From contig JAFLDL010000010.1 in the NCBI GenBank assembly GCA_017302435.1, positions 1-64,000 of the forward strand: DNA of 64,000 bases, read 5' to 3'. Position 1 is the stretch's first letter. Each line of letters starts with the position of its first letter. Under the pieces are notes generated by a model. The model searched no databases, was not told the DNA's origin, and saw only the letters and a list, made by a program, of their open reading frames with translations. Shown here piece after piece: positions 8,032-17,885 of this stretch. Made by a program: the position numbers and the translations under genes. Origin of the DNA: Candidatus Accumulibacter necessarius. Lineage in GTDB: Bacteria; Pseudomonadota; Gammaproteobacteria; Burkholderiales; Rhodocyclaceae.

Positions 8032-9069
8032 TCACGGGATCACGTCGAGCGCCTTCGGCTGACCACCGACGTACACGAGCCGGCCGTGCATCGCACTACT
8101 GACCTGCAGGCGACCGGTTGAGTCGACCCGCAGGACATGCTCGACCTGCATCTCTTGTGCCAGGCGTGGCCAGTCGCTACCGGCGATGAACAGGGGTTTG
8201 GAGGCAACGTCGGACAATGCGCCGGCCGCCGGGCGCGACGTGATCAGCACGGTCAGGGCCTGCGTGTGCATCACCGGCTGGCCGCTGCGTGGATCGAGCA
8301 GATGGCAATAGCGCCGGCCATCGAGCTCGAAATAACGCTGATAGTCACCCGAGGTGCCGATCGCCTCGCCATCGTCTAGCTCGACGGTCGCCAGCGGGCC
8401 CGGCTGGCGTGGATGCTGGATGCCGACCCGCCAGCGCTGCCCGTTCTTGCTGCCGAGCGCCATGACGTTGCCGCCGATATTGATCAGCGCGTGCTGTACC
8501 CCCTGCGCCTTGAGGATGCTCGCTGCGCGGTCGAGCGCGACCCCCTTGAGATAGCCGCCAAAATCGAGCGCCAGTTCCCGCTGGCGACTGCTGGCGTAAT
8601 TGCCATCGAGCCGCAGGTCGACGATGCTCGGTCGGGCCGCTTGCCAGACAGCCAGAGCGCTGGCGTCAGGCAGCCTGGCGGGCAGCTCGTCGGACTGGAA
8701 ACCCCACAGGCTGACCAGACGACCAATGCCGGGGTCAAAGAGCTGCTCGCTGAGTCGCGTCAGGCGCTGCGCTTCGGTGATCAGCTCCGCCATTTCCGCC
8801 GTGACCGGTTGCCGCCTGCCAGCCGCGACGGCCTCGTTCAGGGCGCTCAGCTCGGACGGCTTCCATGCGTGATAACTGCGATGCAGGCGATCGAACTCGC
8901 TCAGCACGGCGGCCGCGGCCGGTCGCGCCTCCGCCTCGGCCAGCCCGGCAATCAACACTTGCACCCGGGTGCCGAAAACAAAGGCTTCCTGTTGATGCAG
9001 CGGCGCCCTGCTGCAGGCCGGCAAGGCCCACGCCAGAACCAGCAGAAGCGCTAGGCAGCGGCCACGCAC
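8032..9069 (-). CDS. apbE: FAD:protein FMN transferase (ApbE) lipoprotein
   Basis: A 345-residue periplasmic ApbE, which attaches FMN covalently to target proteins such as Rnf/Nqr subunits. Starting at GTG 9069, which has a GGAG Shine-Dalgarno, the protein opens with a lipoprotein signal peptide ending ALPAC. Family motifs visible are DFGGYLKGVALDRAA (flavin site), INIGGNVMALG, GTSGDYQRYFELDG and the metal-binding HLLDPRSGQPV region. It overlaps the gshB stop by 19 bases. The Mg-binding C-terminal T/S-D pattern is present as AGALSDVASKPLFI. The flavoprotein target is not encoded in the window. Confidence 0.92.
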   Translation of the reverse strand: MRGRCLALLLVLAWALPACSRAPLHQQEAFVFGTRVQVLIAGLAEAEARPAAAAVLSEFDRLHRSYHAWKPSELSALNEAVAAGRRQPVTAEMAELITEAQRLTRLSEQLFDPGIGRLVSLWGFQSDELPARLPDASALAVWQAARPSIVDLRLDGNYASSRQRELALDFGGYLKGVALDRAASILKAQGVQHALINIGGNVMALGSKNGQRWRVGIQHPRQPGPLATVELDDGEAIGTSGDYQRYFELDGRRYCHLLDPRSGQPVMHTQALTVLITSRPAAGALSDVASKPLFIAGSDWPRLAQEMQVEHVLRVDSTGRLQVSSAMHGRLVYVGGQPKALDVIP

Positions 9070-10004
9070 TGGCGCTCCAGCGCAGCGATGAACATTTCGG
9101 CGGCGTCGAAGCCGGTCTGCTCGGCGATCTCTACCATGCACGTCGGGCTGGTGACATTGATCTCCGTCAACCAGTCGCCGATGACGTCCAGACCGACAAA
9201 CAACAAGCCGCGAGCGGCCAGCACCGGCGCCAGGGTGCTGGCGATTTCCCGGTCACGTGGGCTGAGTTCGCGCGCCACGCCGGTACCGCCGGCTGCCAGG
9301 TTGCCGCGCGTTTCGCCGGCCTTGGGAATGCGTGCCAGGCAATAGGGAACGACCTCGCCACCGACAATCAGGATCCGCTTGTCGCCATCGGCGATCTCGG
9401 GGATGTAGCGTTGCGCCATGATCGTGCGGGCACCATCGTGGGTCAGCGTCTCGACAATCACGTTGCGGTTCGGGTCGTCGTGACGGACCCGGAAGATCTC
9501 GCTGCCGCCCATGCCGTCGAGCGGCTTCAGAATCGTATCGCGTTCAAGGTCGATGAAAGAGTGGATCACGGCCGGCGCACGCGCCACCGCCGTCGGTACC
9601 GTAAACTGCCGGAACTCGGCCACCGACAACTTCTCCGAATGGTCACGCAGAGCGCGCGGCCGATTGAAAACGCGCGCCCCCTCGGCTTCGGCTCGTTCGA
9701 GCAGCCAGGTGGTCGTCACGTACTCCATATCGAAGGGCGGATCCTTGCGCATCAGGACCGCGCGGAAATCCCGCAGCGCGACGACGTAGCGATCGACCTC
9801 GATGAACCAGTCCTGGTCGTCAGCCAGCATTTCCAGATGCACCGCTTCGGCACAGACGCCGTGCAGGGGCGACCAGTGTATCGCCTCCTGTTGCACCGCC
9901 CAGATTGCATGCCCGGTGGCCTGAGCGGCACGCATCATCGCGATGCTCGTATCCTTGTAGGCTTTCAGCGACGGCAGCGGGTCGACAATGAATGCTATGC
10001 GCAT
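9051..10004 (-). CDS. gshB: Glutathione synthetase
   Basis: A 317-residue ATP-grasp enzyme that joins gamma-glutamylcysteine and glycine. Family motifs include MRIAFIVDPL at the N-terminus, LMRKDPPFDMEYV (about residues 84-96), LKPLDGMGGSEIFR (about 164-177, ATP-binding loop) and INVTSPTCMVEI (metal ligand Asn) near the end. Length is standard for proteobacterial GshB. It overlaps gshA by 10 bases and apbE by 19, so these genes are translationally coupled. Confidence 0.96.
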   Translation of the reverse strand: MRIAFIVDPLPSLKAYKDTSIAMMRAAQATGHAIWAVQQEAIHWSPLHGVCAEAVHLEMLADDQDWFIEVDRYVVALRDFRAVLMRKDPPFDMEYVTTTWLLERAEAEGARVFNRPRALRDHSEKLSVAEFRQFTVPTAVARAPAVIHSFIDLERDTILKPLDGMGGSEIFRVRHDDPNRNVIVETLTHDGARTIMAQRYIPEIADGDKRILIVGGEVVPYCLARIPKAGETRGNLAAGGTGVARELSPRDREIASTLAPVLAARGLLFVGLDVIGDWLTEINVTSPTCMVEIAEQTGFDAAEMFIAALERQCVAAA

Positions 10005-11305
10005 GGTATCATCTCCTCCAGTGGCGCGGTACGTTCGAGTTCAAGCGACGCCGCGAGCTGCGCCAGGCGCGCCACGACGCCGTAGGCGTAGAAGCGGTTC
10101 GGCGCCGCATCAGGGTTCTGGCAGTGATCGGGCAAGGAACAACTGGTCTCGAACGCGAGTGGCTCGAAGTGCATTCCCGGTGCGTTGAGGTTTTCATCCT
10201 TGCCGCGGCCGCTGTGCACCCGGTAAAACCCCCCGACGACAAAGCGGTCGATCATGTAGACCACCGGTTCGGCGACGCCTTCCTCGACCCCGCTACCCAC
10301 CCGCTCGTAGGTATGCACCCCTTCCTGGATGATTACCTGCGACACCGCCAAGCCTTCCTTGACGACTGACATCTTGTTGCGCTGTCGGCGACTCAGGCCG
10401 GTCACCTGGGAAGCGTCCTTGACCGTCATCACGCCCATGCCATAGGTCCCGGCGTCGGCCTTGACGACCACATAAGGGGTCTCGTCGATACCGTATTGCC
10501 GGTACTTTTCGCGGATCAGGCCGAGCACGCCGTCCACGTTGGCTGCCAGGCAATCCTCGCCCTGCCGCTCATGGAAGTTGACGCTGTCGCAGACCGAAAA
10601 GTAAGGGTTGATCCGCCACGGGTCGATCCCGACCAGTTTGGCAAAGTTGCCCGCGACCTCGTCGTAGGCGGCGAAGTGGTTCGACTTGCGGCGCAAGGCC
10701 CAGCCCGCGTGCAGCGGCGGCAGGACGAACTGCCCGTCGAGATCCTGCAGGATCTCCGGGATGCCCGCTGACAGGTCGTTGTTGAGCAGGATGGCGCAAG
10801 GATCGAAGTCCTCCAGCCCAAGCCGCCCGGCGCTGCGCCGCAGGGGCTCGAGGAGCAGCGTCGCACCGTCAGGTAGGGCAACCGGCGTCGGCTTGTCAAT
10901 CTCCGGCAGCAGCGAACCGAGGCGCACCTCAAGTCCGGTCAGGCGCAGGATCGCCGCGATCTGGGCCACATTCTGCAGGTAAAACAGGTTGCGCGTGTGG
11001 TTCTCGGGAATCAGCAAGAGCTTCCTGGCGTCCGGGCAGATGCGGTCGATGGCCGTCATCGCGGCCTGGACGCAGAGCGGCAGGAAGGTGGCAGCCAGAT
11101 TGTTGAAGCCGCCCGGGAAAAGATTCATGTCCACCGGTGCCAGCTTGAAACCCGCGTTGCGCAGATCGACCGAGCCGTAGAAGGGCGGCGTATGCTCCTG
11201 CCACTGACCGCGCAGCCAGCGTTCGATCGCCGGCATGGCGTCAAGGAAGCGGCGCTCGATCTCCAGCAGTGGGCCGTTGAGGGCAGTCGTCAGGCGTGGA
11301 ACCAT
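9995..11305 (-). CDS. gshA: Glutamate-cysteine ligase (Betaproteobacterial/Acidithiobacillus type)
   Basis: A 436-residue protein matching the gshA family found next to gshB in Betaproteobacteria and Acidithiobacillus, distinct from the E. coli enzyme. Recognisable blocks are VDMNLFPGGFNNLA (about residues 58-71), LLIPENHTRNLFYLQNV, VVKADAGTYGMGVMTVKD (nucleotide-binding loop, about 292-309) and a C-terminal NAPGMHFEPLAF. It makes gamma-glutamylcysteine from glutamate and cysteine. A strong GGAGGAG Shine-Dalgarno precedes the ATG at 11305. Confidence 0.92.
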   Translation of the reverse strand: MVPRLTTALNGPLLEIERRFLDAMPAIERWLRGQWQEHTPPFYGSVDLRNAGFKLAPVDMNLFPGGFNNLAATFLPLCVQAAMTAIDRICPDARKLLLIPENHTRNLFYLQNVAQIAAILRLTGLEVRLGSLLPEIDKPTPVALPDGATLLLEPLRRSAGRLGLEDFDPCAILLNNDLSAGIPEILQDLDGQFVLPPLHAGWALRRKSNHFAAYDEVAGNFAKLVGIDPWRINPYFSVCDSVNFHERQGEDCLAANVDGVLGLIREKYRQYGIDETPYVVVKADAGTYGMGVMTVKDASQVTGLSRRQRNKMSVVKEGLAVSQVIIQEGVHTYERVGSGVEEGVAEPVVYMIDRFVVGGFYRVHSGRGKDENLNAPGMHFEPLAFETSCSLPDHCQNPDAAPNRFYAYGVVARLAQLAASLELERTAPLEEMIPCA

Positions 11306-11390
11306 GGGCTCATCTCCTCCCCGCGAACACCAGGCGGCGCCGGGGATGCTTGGTGGCGAAGCATGCCGCAGCGGCAGCGGACGCCGCTGT

Positions 11391-12641
11391 TCAATTGGCT
11401 ATTTTAACACCCCGACCGGGCGCGAACGCCCGGAACGACTCGGGCAGCAGCGTCTGCTCAAGGCTGCGCTGGGCAAACAGGAAGCGGCCGTCGCAGACGA
11501 AACCGAGGTCAGCCCAGTCGACCGCATTCAGCGCGGCAGCCAGTGCCTGCACATCGGCTGCCGGGTCGTGCGGAAAAATCGCCAGCACCGATCCGTCATA
11601 GTTCGTACACGGGTGTACGAAGAAGGGCTGCAAACGGCGCGTCTTGTTGTTCACATAGACCCGTGGCTGCTGCGACTGGTGGTAGCCACGTCCCCATTGC
11701 CACCAGTTGGACTCGTCAAAAGGCCGAATGCGGCGGGCGATCAGCCGTTCCCTGTACGGCAGCAGCGCCGGCGGCGGCGGCTGGCCCGGCTCGCACCAGA
11801 GCATGCGGCGGGTTTCACCGCTGCTCACCGTCGCCGAGCAGACGAAGCTGCGATTGCCGTACACCTCACTGGCGTAGAGTTCATCGGCACCGGACACGGC
11901 ACCGACCTTGACGAAAGCAATTTCGGCCAGCTGCAGTCCGTAGTCACCGCGGGTGAACAGCAGGTGCCCACCGCTCTCGACAAAGTGACGCTCCTCCCAC
12001 TGCAGCCGCGCCAGGCCGCGCAGGCCATCAGCAACGCCCTGCGCCGCATAGCGCGTCCGCCGCGAGAAATTGTCACGCTCGAAACGCCAGATGGCGCAAT
12101 TCGGCGTCGCGTCGTCGAATAGCCGTGAATCGCCGAGGTCGACGAAATCGGTGATCGTTCCCGCCGCGTGGAGCAGGCGGTTCAGCGGCACCGCGGAAGT
12201 CGCCTTGACGAAATCGCGTGGCGTGATGAACACCAGTTCACCGCCCGGCGCCAGATGCCGCAGACACTTTTCGATGAAGAAGAGGTAGAGGTTGGCGCGC
12301 CCGTCGAGCACGCTGCGCCTGACCAGCCGGCGCGTCGCAGTGGCGATTTCCCGATAGCGTACGTAGGGCGGATTGCCGATGATGGTCGCGAAGGCCTCGT
12401 GTTCAGGCAAGGCAAAAAAATCCATCACGCGCGCCCCCGGTGGCGCGTGCCGCGGATCGATCTCGACGCCGAGCGCAAACGGAAAATGCTGCAGGAAAGC
12501 GCCGTCGCCACAGGCCGGCTCGAGCACCCGACCACAATTGCGGACCAGGGCAAGCATGGCATCGACGATCGCCGGCGGCGTAAACACCTGACCCAGGCGG
12601 CCGACGTCGTACTCGGTCGGCGCGCAAGAATTGGCGGTCAT
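11391..12641 (-). CDS. Class I N6-adenine DNA methyltransferase, orphan
   Basis: A 416-residue protein with an early VFTPPAIVDAML motif, SAM-binding motif I VLEPACGDGAFL (about residues 39-50) and the catalytic IIGNPPYVRYREI (NPPY, about 86-98), in the order I-IV of gamma-type adenine methyltransferases. The C-terminal half has the GWWQWGR-like and VNNKTRRLQPFFV blocks seen in Eco57I/TaqI-like target-recognition regions. No restriction endonuclease is adjacent, so it is either an orphan regulator of DNA methylation or a remnant of a Type II system. The ATG at 12641 is preferred to an upstream in-frame Met since homology starts with TEYDVGRLGQVFTPP. Confidence 0.85.
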   Translation of the reverse strand: MTANSCAPTEYDVGRLGQVFTPPAIVDAMLALVRNCGRVLEPACGDGAFLQHFPFALGVEIDPRHAPPGARVMDFFALPEHEAFATIIGNPPYVRYREIATATRRLVRRSVLDGRANLYLFFIEKCLRHLAPGGELVFITPRDFVKATSAVPLNRLLHAAGTITDFVDLGDSRLFDDATPNCAIWRFERDNFSRRTRYAAQGVADGLRGLARLQWEERHFVESGGHLLFTRGDYGLQLAEIAFVKVGAVSGADELYASEVYGNRSFVCSATVSSGETRRMLWCEPGQPPPPALLPYRERLIARRIRPFDESNWWQWGRGYHQSQQPRVYVNNKTRRLQPFFVHPCTNYDGSVLAIFPHDPAADVQALAAALNAVDWADLGFVCDGRFLFAQRSLEQTLLPESFRAFAPGRGVKIAN

Positions 12642-12771
12642 TGCCGGCCAGAGGACGGGAAGGGCTGCGGCAGCGTCGAGACTATCGGACCTCGCTGACC
12701 AGACCGTCGGCGGCATGCCGGAACCGCTGCCGCCTGCGGCAAGCCCGCAGGTGTGGTCAGTCCGTCCACCT

Positions 12772-13254
12772 TCAGCGCCCGCCCCAGGGCATCACCGGCA
12801 CGGTCGAAATGCTGTTCGCTGGCGCACCGTCGATCAGCTTGCGGCTGATCGCGAGGTAGACCAGCGTCCGGTTGGCCTCGTCCCACATCCTGACGACTCG
12901 CGTCTCCTTGAACAGGATCGAGGTGTCGTCCGAAAAGACGGTCGCGTCTTTCGGCAATTTTGCCGGCAACGTGATCGGACCGGTCTGTCGACAGGCCAGC
13001 GCGAACTGCGACGGATCCTGCGCCAGGCCTAAGGAGCCCTTGACACCACCGGTTCTCGCCTGGCTGACGTGGCAGGTCACACCCGACACCTGCGGATCGG
13101 GAAAACTCTCGACACAGACCCGGTGATTGGCGCCGACCAGCTTCCACTCGGTGGTCACGCAACCCACCTGCTCGGCCAGAGCCAGCCCGCTGCAGAAACA
13201 GGAAACGCCCCAGATGGCCACCTGCCCGCCCAGCTTCCATTGATTGCTGCCCAT
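12772..13254 (-). CDS. creA: CreA family periplasmic protein
   Basis: A 160-residue protein with an N-terminal hydrophobic signal-like segment (VAIWGVSCFCSGLALAE) and the CreA pattern: EWKLVGANHRVCVESFPDPQVSGVTCHVS, GGVKGSLGLAQDPSQFALACRQ and SILFKETRVVRMWD (each seen here in shorter stretches). CreA proteins are conserved in Proteobacteria but have no established biochemical function. It is a single gene between parC and the methyltransferase, all on the minus strand, and may be co-transcribed with parE-parC. Confidence 0.88.
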   Translation of the reverse strand: MGSNQWKLGGQVAIWGVSCFCSGLALAEQVGCVTTEWKLVGANHRVCVESFPDPQVSGVTCHVSQARTGGVKGSLGLAQDPSQFALACRQTGPITLPAKLPKDATVFSDDTSILFKETRVVRMWDEANRTLVYLAISRKLIDGAPANSISTVPVMPWGGR

Positions 13255-13298
13255 CAGATTTTCCCTCCTGCCGGCAAGTCTCGGTCAATCATCACTCA

Positions 13299-15662
13299 TC
13301 ACTCCGGATACGCCTCGAGCGTCACGTTGGTCATTGGTCCGACGGGCGAGCCGCGCCGCGCTCGCAAGGCGAGATGCCGAGCCTCGGAAGCCAGCGTCTT
13401 GACCCGGTTCCGGGCGGTCCCCTTGATCATCACCCGCGATCCCTGCATCGCGATCACCGCCCGCAGCGACTCCGCGTCGCGCAGACCAATGATCTGAACG
13501 CCCTTGCCACTCGCCAGGCGCTTCATCTGTTCGAGCGGAAAGATCAGCAGTCGACCATCTTCCGATAATGCGGCCAGATGATCCTTGCCGGCAAGCCTCA
13601 CCGGCGGCAGGATACCGGCGCCCTCTTCGACGGTCAGGAAGGCCTTGCCGGCCTTCTGGCGCGAGAGCAGATCGCCGAACGTGCAAATGAAGCCGTAGCC
13701 CGAGGTCTTGGCAATCAGAAGCTCGTCCTCCGGCAATCCGGTCAACACATGCGCGATCTTGCCGCCACCCAGCTCGACGAATGATGACAGTGGCGCGCCC
13801 ATGCCGCGACCATCCGGAAGACTGGCGATCGGCACGGTGAACGCGCGTCCTTCGGTCGAGACGATCACCAGCGAGTCCACCGACCGGCATTCCTGCGCCG
13901 AACCTGCGCGGTCTCCATCCTTGAAGACGACCCCCGACAGGTCCAGACCATGTCCCTGCCTGACCCGCGCCCAGCCCTTCTCCGAGATGATCACGGTAAC
14001 CGGTTCGTCAGCAACGGCAGCCACCTCGGAGCGTGAAGCGGTCGCCGCCGGCTGGATGATCGTCCGCCGGGCATCGCCATGCTTCTCGGCATCGGCCCTG
14101 ATCTCCCGGATCACCTGCCGACGCAGCAGCGTATCGCTGCCAAGCAACTTGAGCAGTCCCTCCCGTTCGCTGCGCAGCTTGGCGAGTTCCTGCTCGATGC
14201 GGATTCCCTCCAGCCTGGCCAACTGGCGCAGGCGAATTTCCAGGATATCTTCGGCCTGCCGATCCGAGAGCGTGAAACGTGCGATCAGCGCCGCTTTCGG
14301 CTCGTCGGATTCGCGAATGATCCGGATCACCTCGTCGATGTTGAGGAAGACGATGTGCCGGCCTTCGAGAATGTGGATGCGGTCGTCAGCCTTTTGCAGG
14401 CGGAACTCGGTGCGCCGATGCACGGTCCGGATGCGGAAGGTGCACCACTCGCCGATCAGGTCGGCCAGGGATTTCTGGCACGGCCGGCCATCGATGCCGA
14501 CCGCGACCAGGTTGATCGGCGCCGAGGTTTCGAGACTGGTATGCGCGAGCAGCAGCGCCACGAACTCCTGCCGATCAATCCGCGAGCTGCTCGGCTCGAA
14601 AACCAGACGCACATCGTCATCCTTGCCCGACTCGTCACGCGCCCGATCGAGCTGCGACGCCATCAGCGCCTTCAGTTGCGCGACCGACTGCTCGATCGCC
14701 TTCTTGCCCGGCTTGGGCTGTGGATTGAGCAGCACGCCGATCTCGGCAAGCACCTTGGCCGACGAAACACCCGGCGGCAACTCCTTGAACACCACTTGCC
14801 ACGCCCCGCGCGCCATCTCCTCGATCTCGTAGCGGGCGCGCACGCGCAGGCTGCCGCGACCGCTGCTGTAGGCCGCAGCGATGTCGCCCGGCGACGAAAT
14901 GATCTGCCCGCCACCGGGGTAGTCCGGCCCGGGAATGTGCGCCATCAGTTCGCTGACCCCGGCTGCCGGCTGCTCGATCTTGTGGATCGCTGCCGCTGCC
15001 ACCTCGCGCAGGTTGTGCGCCGGCATTTCGGTGGCCATGCCGACGGCAATGCCCGAAGCACCGTTGAGCAACAGGAACGGCAGGCGCGCCGGCAGGAAAG
15101 CCGGCTCATCGAAGGAACCGTCGTAATTCGGCTGGAAGTCAACCGTGCCTTCGCCAAGCTCGCCGAGCAGCAGTTCGGCGATTGGCGTCAGGCGCGCCTC
15201 GGTGTAGCGCATCGCCGCGGCATTGTCGCCATCGCGCGAGCCAAAGTTTCCCTGGCCATCGACCAGCGGGTAACGCAGCATGAAGGGCTGCGCCACCCGA
15301 ACCATCGCATCGTAGGCCGAAGTATCGCCGTGCGGGTGGTACTTGCCGATCACGTCACCAACGACGCGAGCCGACTTGACCGGCTTGGCCGTCGCCGACA
15401 GCCCCAGTTCGCGCATCGCGAAGAGGACGCGACGCTGCACCGGCTTCAGGCCGTCCTTGACATCCGGCAGCGCGCGGCCCTTGACCACCGCAATGGCGTA
15501 TTCGAGGTAATCGCGTGCAGCCGAGTCGTGCAGCAGGATGCTGTCATCGTCTTCGCCCGGCGGCTGCGTCGCTGCAGACGGCGGCACGGCCGGGGGTGCC
15601 GGCGGCAGTTGCTGGTTGGCCGGCAGGTCGGCAAACAGGTCTGGCGTTGAATCCTTCCTCAC
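13299..15662 (-). CDS. parC: DNA topoisomerase IV subunit A
   Basis: A 787-residue ParC, the cutting and rejoining subunit that decatenates daughter chromosomes. The catalytic tyrosine is in [11 protein letters not shown] (Tyr153). The quinolone-resistance-determining region reads [15 protein letters not shown] (about residues 106-120), with Thr and Asp where E. coli ParC has Ser80 and Glu84. Before the core there is an extra Pro/Ala-rich N-terminal stretch of about 40 residues. The C-terminal pinwheel region is present but short of a full gyrase GyrA-box (QRRGGKG absent), as expected for ParC. It follows parE by 13 bases. Confidence 0.95.
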   Translation of the reverse strand: MRKDSTPDLFADLPANQQLPPAPPAVPPSAATQPPGEDDDSILLHDSAARDYLEYAIAVVKGRALPDVKDGLKPVQRRVLFAMRELGLSATAKPVKSARVVGDVIGKYHPHGDTSAYDAMVRVAQPFMLRYPLVDGQGNFGSRDGDNAAAMRYTEARLTPIAELLLGELGEGTVDFQPNYDGSFDEPAFLPARLPFLLLNGASGIAVGMATEMPAHNLREVAAAAIHKIEQPAAGVSELMAHIPGPDYPGGGQIISSPGDIAAAYSSGRGSLRVRARYEIEEMARGAWQVVFKELPPGVSSAKVLAEIGVLLNPQPKPGKKAIEQSVAQLKALMASQLDRARDESGKDDDVRLVFEPSSSRIDRQEFVALLLAHTSLETSAPINLVAVGIDGRPCQKSLADLIGEWCTFRIRTVHRRTEFRLQKADDRIHILEGRHIVFLNIDEVIRIIRESDEPKAALIARFTLSDRQAEDILEIRLRQLARLEGIRIEQELAKLRSEREGLLKLLGSDTLLRRQVIREIRADAEKHGDARRTIIQPAATASRSEVAAVADEPVTVIISEKGWARVRQGHGLDLSGVVFKDGDRAGSAQECRSVDSLVIVSTEGRAFTVPIASLPDGRGMGAPLSSFVELGGGKIAHVLTGLPEDELLIAKTSGYGFICTFGDLLSRQKAGKAFLTVEEGAGILPPVRLAGKDHLAALSEDGRLLIFPLEQMKRLASGKGVQIIGLRDAESLRAVIAMQGSRVMIKGTARNRVKTLASEARHLALRARRGSPVGPMTNVTLEAYPE

Positions 15663-15675
15663 TTTCGGTTCACCC

Positions 15676-17625
15676 TCAGATTTCTGCGCCGATCAGGGCG
15701 CCGTTCTCTTCCATCCACGCCCGCCGGCCGGCGGATTCATTCTTGCCCATCAACATGTTCATCACCGGCCTGGCCGTCTCGGCGCCAGGCATCCGGATGC
15801 GCATCAGGCGGCGCGTGTCGGGTGACATCGTCGTCTCCCAGAGCTGTTCGGGATTCATCTCGCCCAGCCCCTTGAAACGCGAGATCGAAACCGCCTCCGG
15901 CTTGGTCCCTTCGAGGCGCAGGCGATCGATCGACGCCTCGAGTTCGGCGCTGTCGAGCGCATAAATCTTGCGCGGCGGACGCGTCTTGCCGAGGCCAGGC
16001 ACATCGAGACGATAGAGTGGCGGCTGCGCAAAGTAGAGATGGCCACTGGCGATCAGCTTCGGAAAATGGCGGTAGAAGAGCGTGCACAACAGAACCCGGA
16101 TATGCGAGCCATCGACATCGGCGTCGGTCATGATCACCACCTTGCCGTAGCGCAGATTGGCCAGTACCGAATCCGGCGCGTTTGCCTGGTGCGGGTCGAT
16201 GCCCAGCGCCACCGCAATGTCGTGCACCTCGCGGTTGGCGAACAGGCTGCCGGCTTCGACCTCCCAGGTATTCAGTACCTTGCCGCGTAGCGGCAGGATC
16301 GCCTGCAGCTCCTTGTCGCGTCCGGATTTCGCCGAGCCGCCGGCCGAGTCACCCTCGACGAGAAAGATCTCGTTGCGACTGACGTCCTCGCTTTGGCAAT
16401 CGGACAGCTTGCCGGGCAGGATCGCCACCCCCGACTGCTTGCGCTTCTCGACCTTCTGACCGGCCCGCGTGCGCGCCTGCGCTGCCCGAATGGCCAGCTC
16501 GGTGATCCGCTTCGCCGCCTCGGGATGTTCATTGAGCCACAATTCCAGGCTGTCGCGCACCATGCGCGCCACCAGCCCTACCGCATCGCGCGAGTTCAGC
16601 CGCTCCTTGGTCTGCCCCTGGAACGAGGGATCGAGCATGCGCACCGCGAGCACGAAGCTGGCGCGCGCAAAGACGTCCTCGGCCGCCAGCTTGATCCCCT
16701 TCGGCAACAGCGCGTGGTGCTCGGCGAAGCTGCGTATGGCGTCGAGCACCGCCTGCCGCAAACCGACCTCGTGCGTTCCGCCGGCCGTCGTCGGGATCAG
16801 GTTGACGTAGGATTCGCGCGCCACCCCGCCCTCGGCCGTCCAGCAGATCGCCCAGGCGGCGCCCGAGCCGACGGGAAAGTTCTCGTCTCCCTTGCCAGCG
16901 TATTTCTCGCTGCTGAACACCGGCGCCACCGCCTCGCCGTCGAGCTGCTCGACCAGATACTGCTGCATCCCCTGGGCGAAACACCACTCGCTGCTGGCGC
17001 CGTCCTCGACGGTCAGTGCAACCTGCAGCCCGGGCAGCAGCAGTGCCTTGCTGCGCAACAGACGTTCGAGCTGCGACAGGGGAACGTTCGGCGAGTCGAA
17101 GAAAGCCGGGTCCGGCCACGCCCGCACCCGCGTACCACTCGCCCGCTTCGGGGCATCGCCGACCCGCCGCAGCGGCTCGATGACCTCACCCCCGGCGAAA
17201 GTCATCTGATGCCGCGCCCCGTCGCGAACGACCTCGACCTCGAGCCGGGTCGACAGGGCATTGGTCACCGAAACTCCAACACCGTGCAGACCGCCCGAGA
17301 AGCGATAGGCCGAAGCCTGGTCATCCTTGTTGAACTTGCCGCCAGCGTGCAGCCGGGTAAACACCACCTCGACCGTCGGCACCTTTTCCAGTGGATGCAT
17401 CTCCACCGGAATACCACGGCCATCATCCTGGACAGTGACCGAATGATCGCGATGGAGGATCACGGTGATGCGTTTGCAATAGCCGCCGAGCGCCTCATCG
17501 GCAGCGTTGTCGATCGCTTCCTGGATGATGTGCAACGGGCAATCGGTCCGCGTGTACATCCCGGGACGATGGCGCACCGGCTCCAGTCCCTTGAGGACAG
17601 CGATCGATTCTGCGGTGTAGCTCAT
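15676..17625 (-). CDS. parE: DNA topoisomerase IV subunit B
   Basis: A 649-residue GHKL ATPase/TOPRIM subunit. The ATP-binding site shows [25 protein letters not shown] and [14 protein letters not shown]; the TOPRIM domain shows [16 protein letters not shown] and [16 protein letters not shown], the last carrying the Mg-binding acidic residues. The short length, absence of a long GyrB insert and pairing with parC 13 bases downstream identify it as ParE rather than GyrB. The 260 bases upstream contain no gene and presumably the promoter. Confidence 0.95.
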   Translation of the reverse strand: MSYTAESIAVLKGLEPVRHRPGMYTRTDCPLHIIQEAIDNAADEALGGYCKRITVILHRDHSVTVQDDGRGIPVEMHPLEKVPTVEVVFTRLHAGGKFNKDDQASAYRFSGGLHGVGVSVTNALSTRLEVEVVRDGARHQMTFAGGEVIEPLRRVGDAPKRASGTRVRAWPDPAFFDSPNVPLSQLERLLRSKALLLPGLQVALTVEDGASSEWCFAQGMQQYLVEQLDGEAVAPVFSSEKYAGKGDENFPVGSGAAWAICWTAEGGVARESYVNLIPTTAGGTHEVGLRQAVLDAIRSFAEHHALLPKGIKLAAEDVFARASFVLAVRMLDPSFQGQTKERLNSRDAVGLVARMVRDSLELWLNEHPEAAKRITELAIRAAQARTRAGQKVEKRKQSGVAILPGKLSDCQSEDVSRNEIFLVEGDSAGGSAKSGRDKELQAILPLRGKVLNTWEVEAGSLFANREVHDIAVALGIDPHQANAPDSVLANLRYGKVVIMTDADVDGSHIRVLLCTLFYRHFPKLIASGHLYFAQPPLYRLDVPGLGKTRPPRKIYALDSAELEASIDRLRLEGTKPEAVSISRFKGLGEMNPEQLWETTMSPDTRRLMRIRMPGAETARPVMNMLMGKNESAGRRAWMEENGALIGAEI

Positions 17626-17885
17626 GACTCCGATATCTCCAGCAGGCCGCCTCGGCAGATTGCACGCCGGCGGCCATGAACGGTTTCTTGTCTTTGAAGC
17701 CTGCCGCGGTGCAGGCGGATCGGCGAGAGCCGGCTGCCTGCCGGAACCTCACCAGGCCAGTCAAAACCGGGCAACGCCAGAGGGAGGCCTGGCGCCCTGG
17801 GCTTCGAGGTGCGGAGTGTACTACCGAATACGAGCGAATACGACCGAGGCGCTGAGGCCGACTCATTCGTCGCCACGATCCCCGA

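Noticed and set aside
14079-15650. A 523-codon plus-strand open frame
   Set aside because: Antisense to parC; shadow caused by codon bias.
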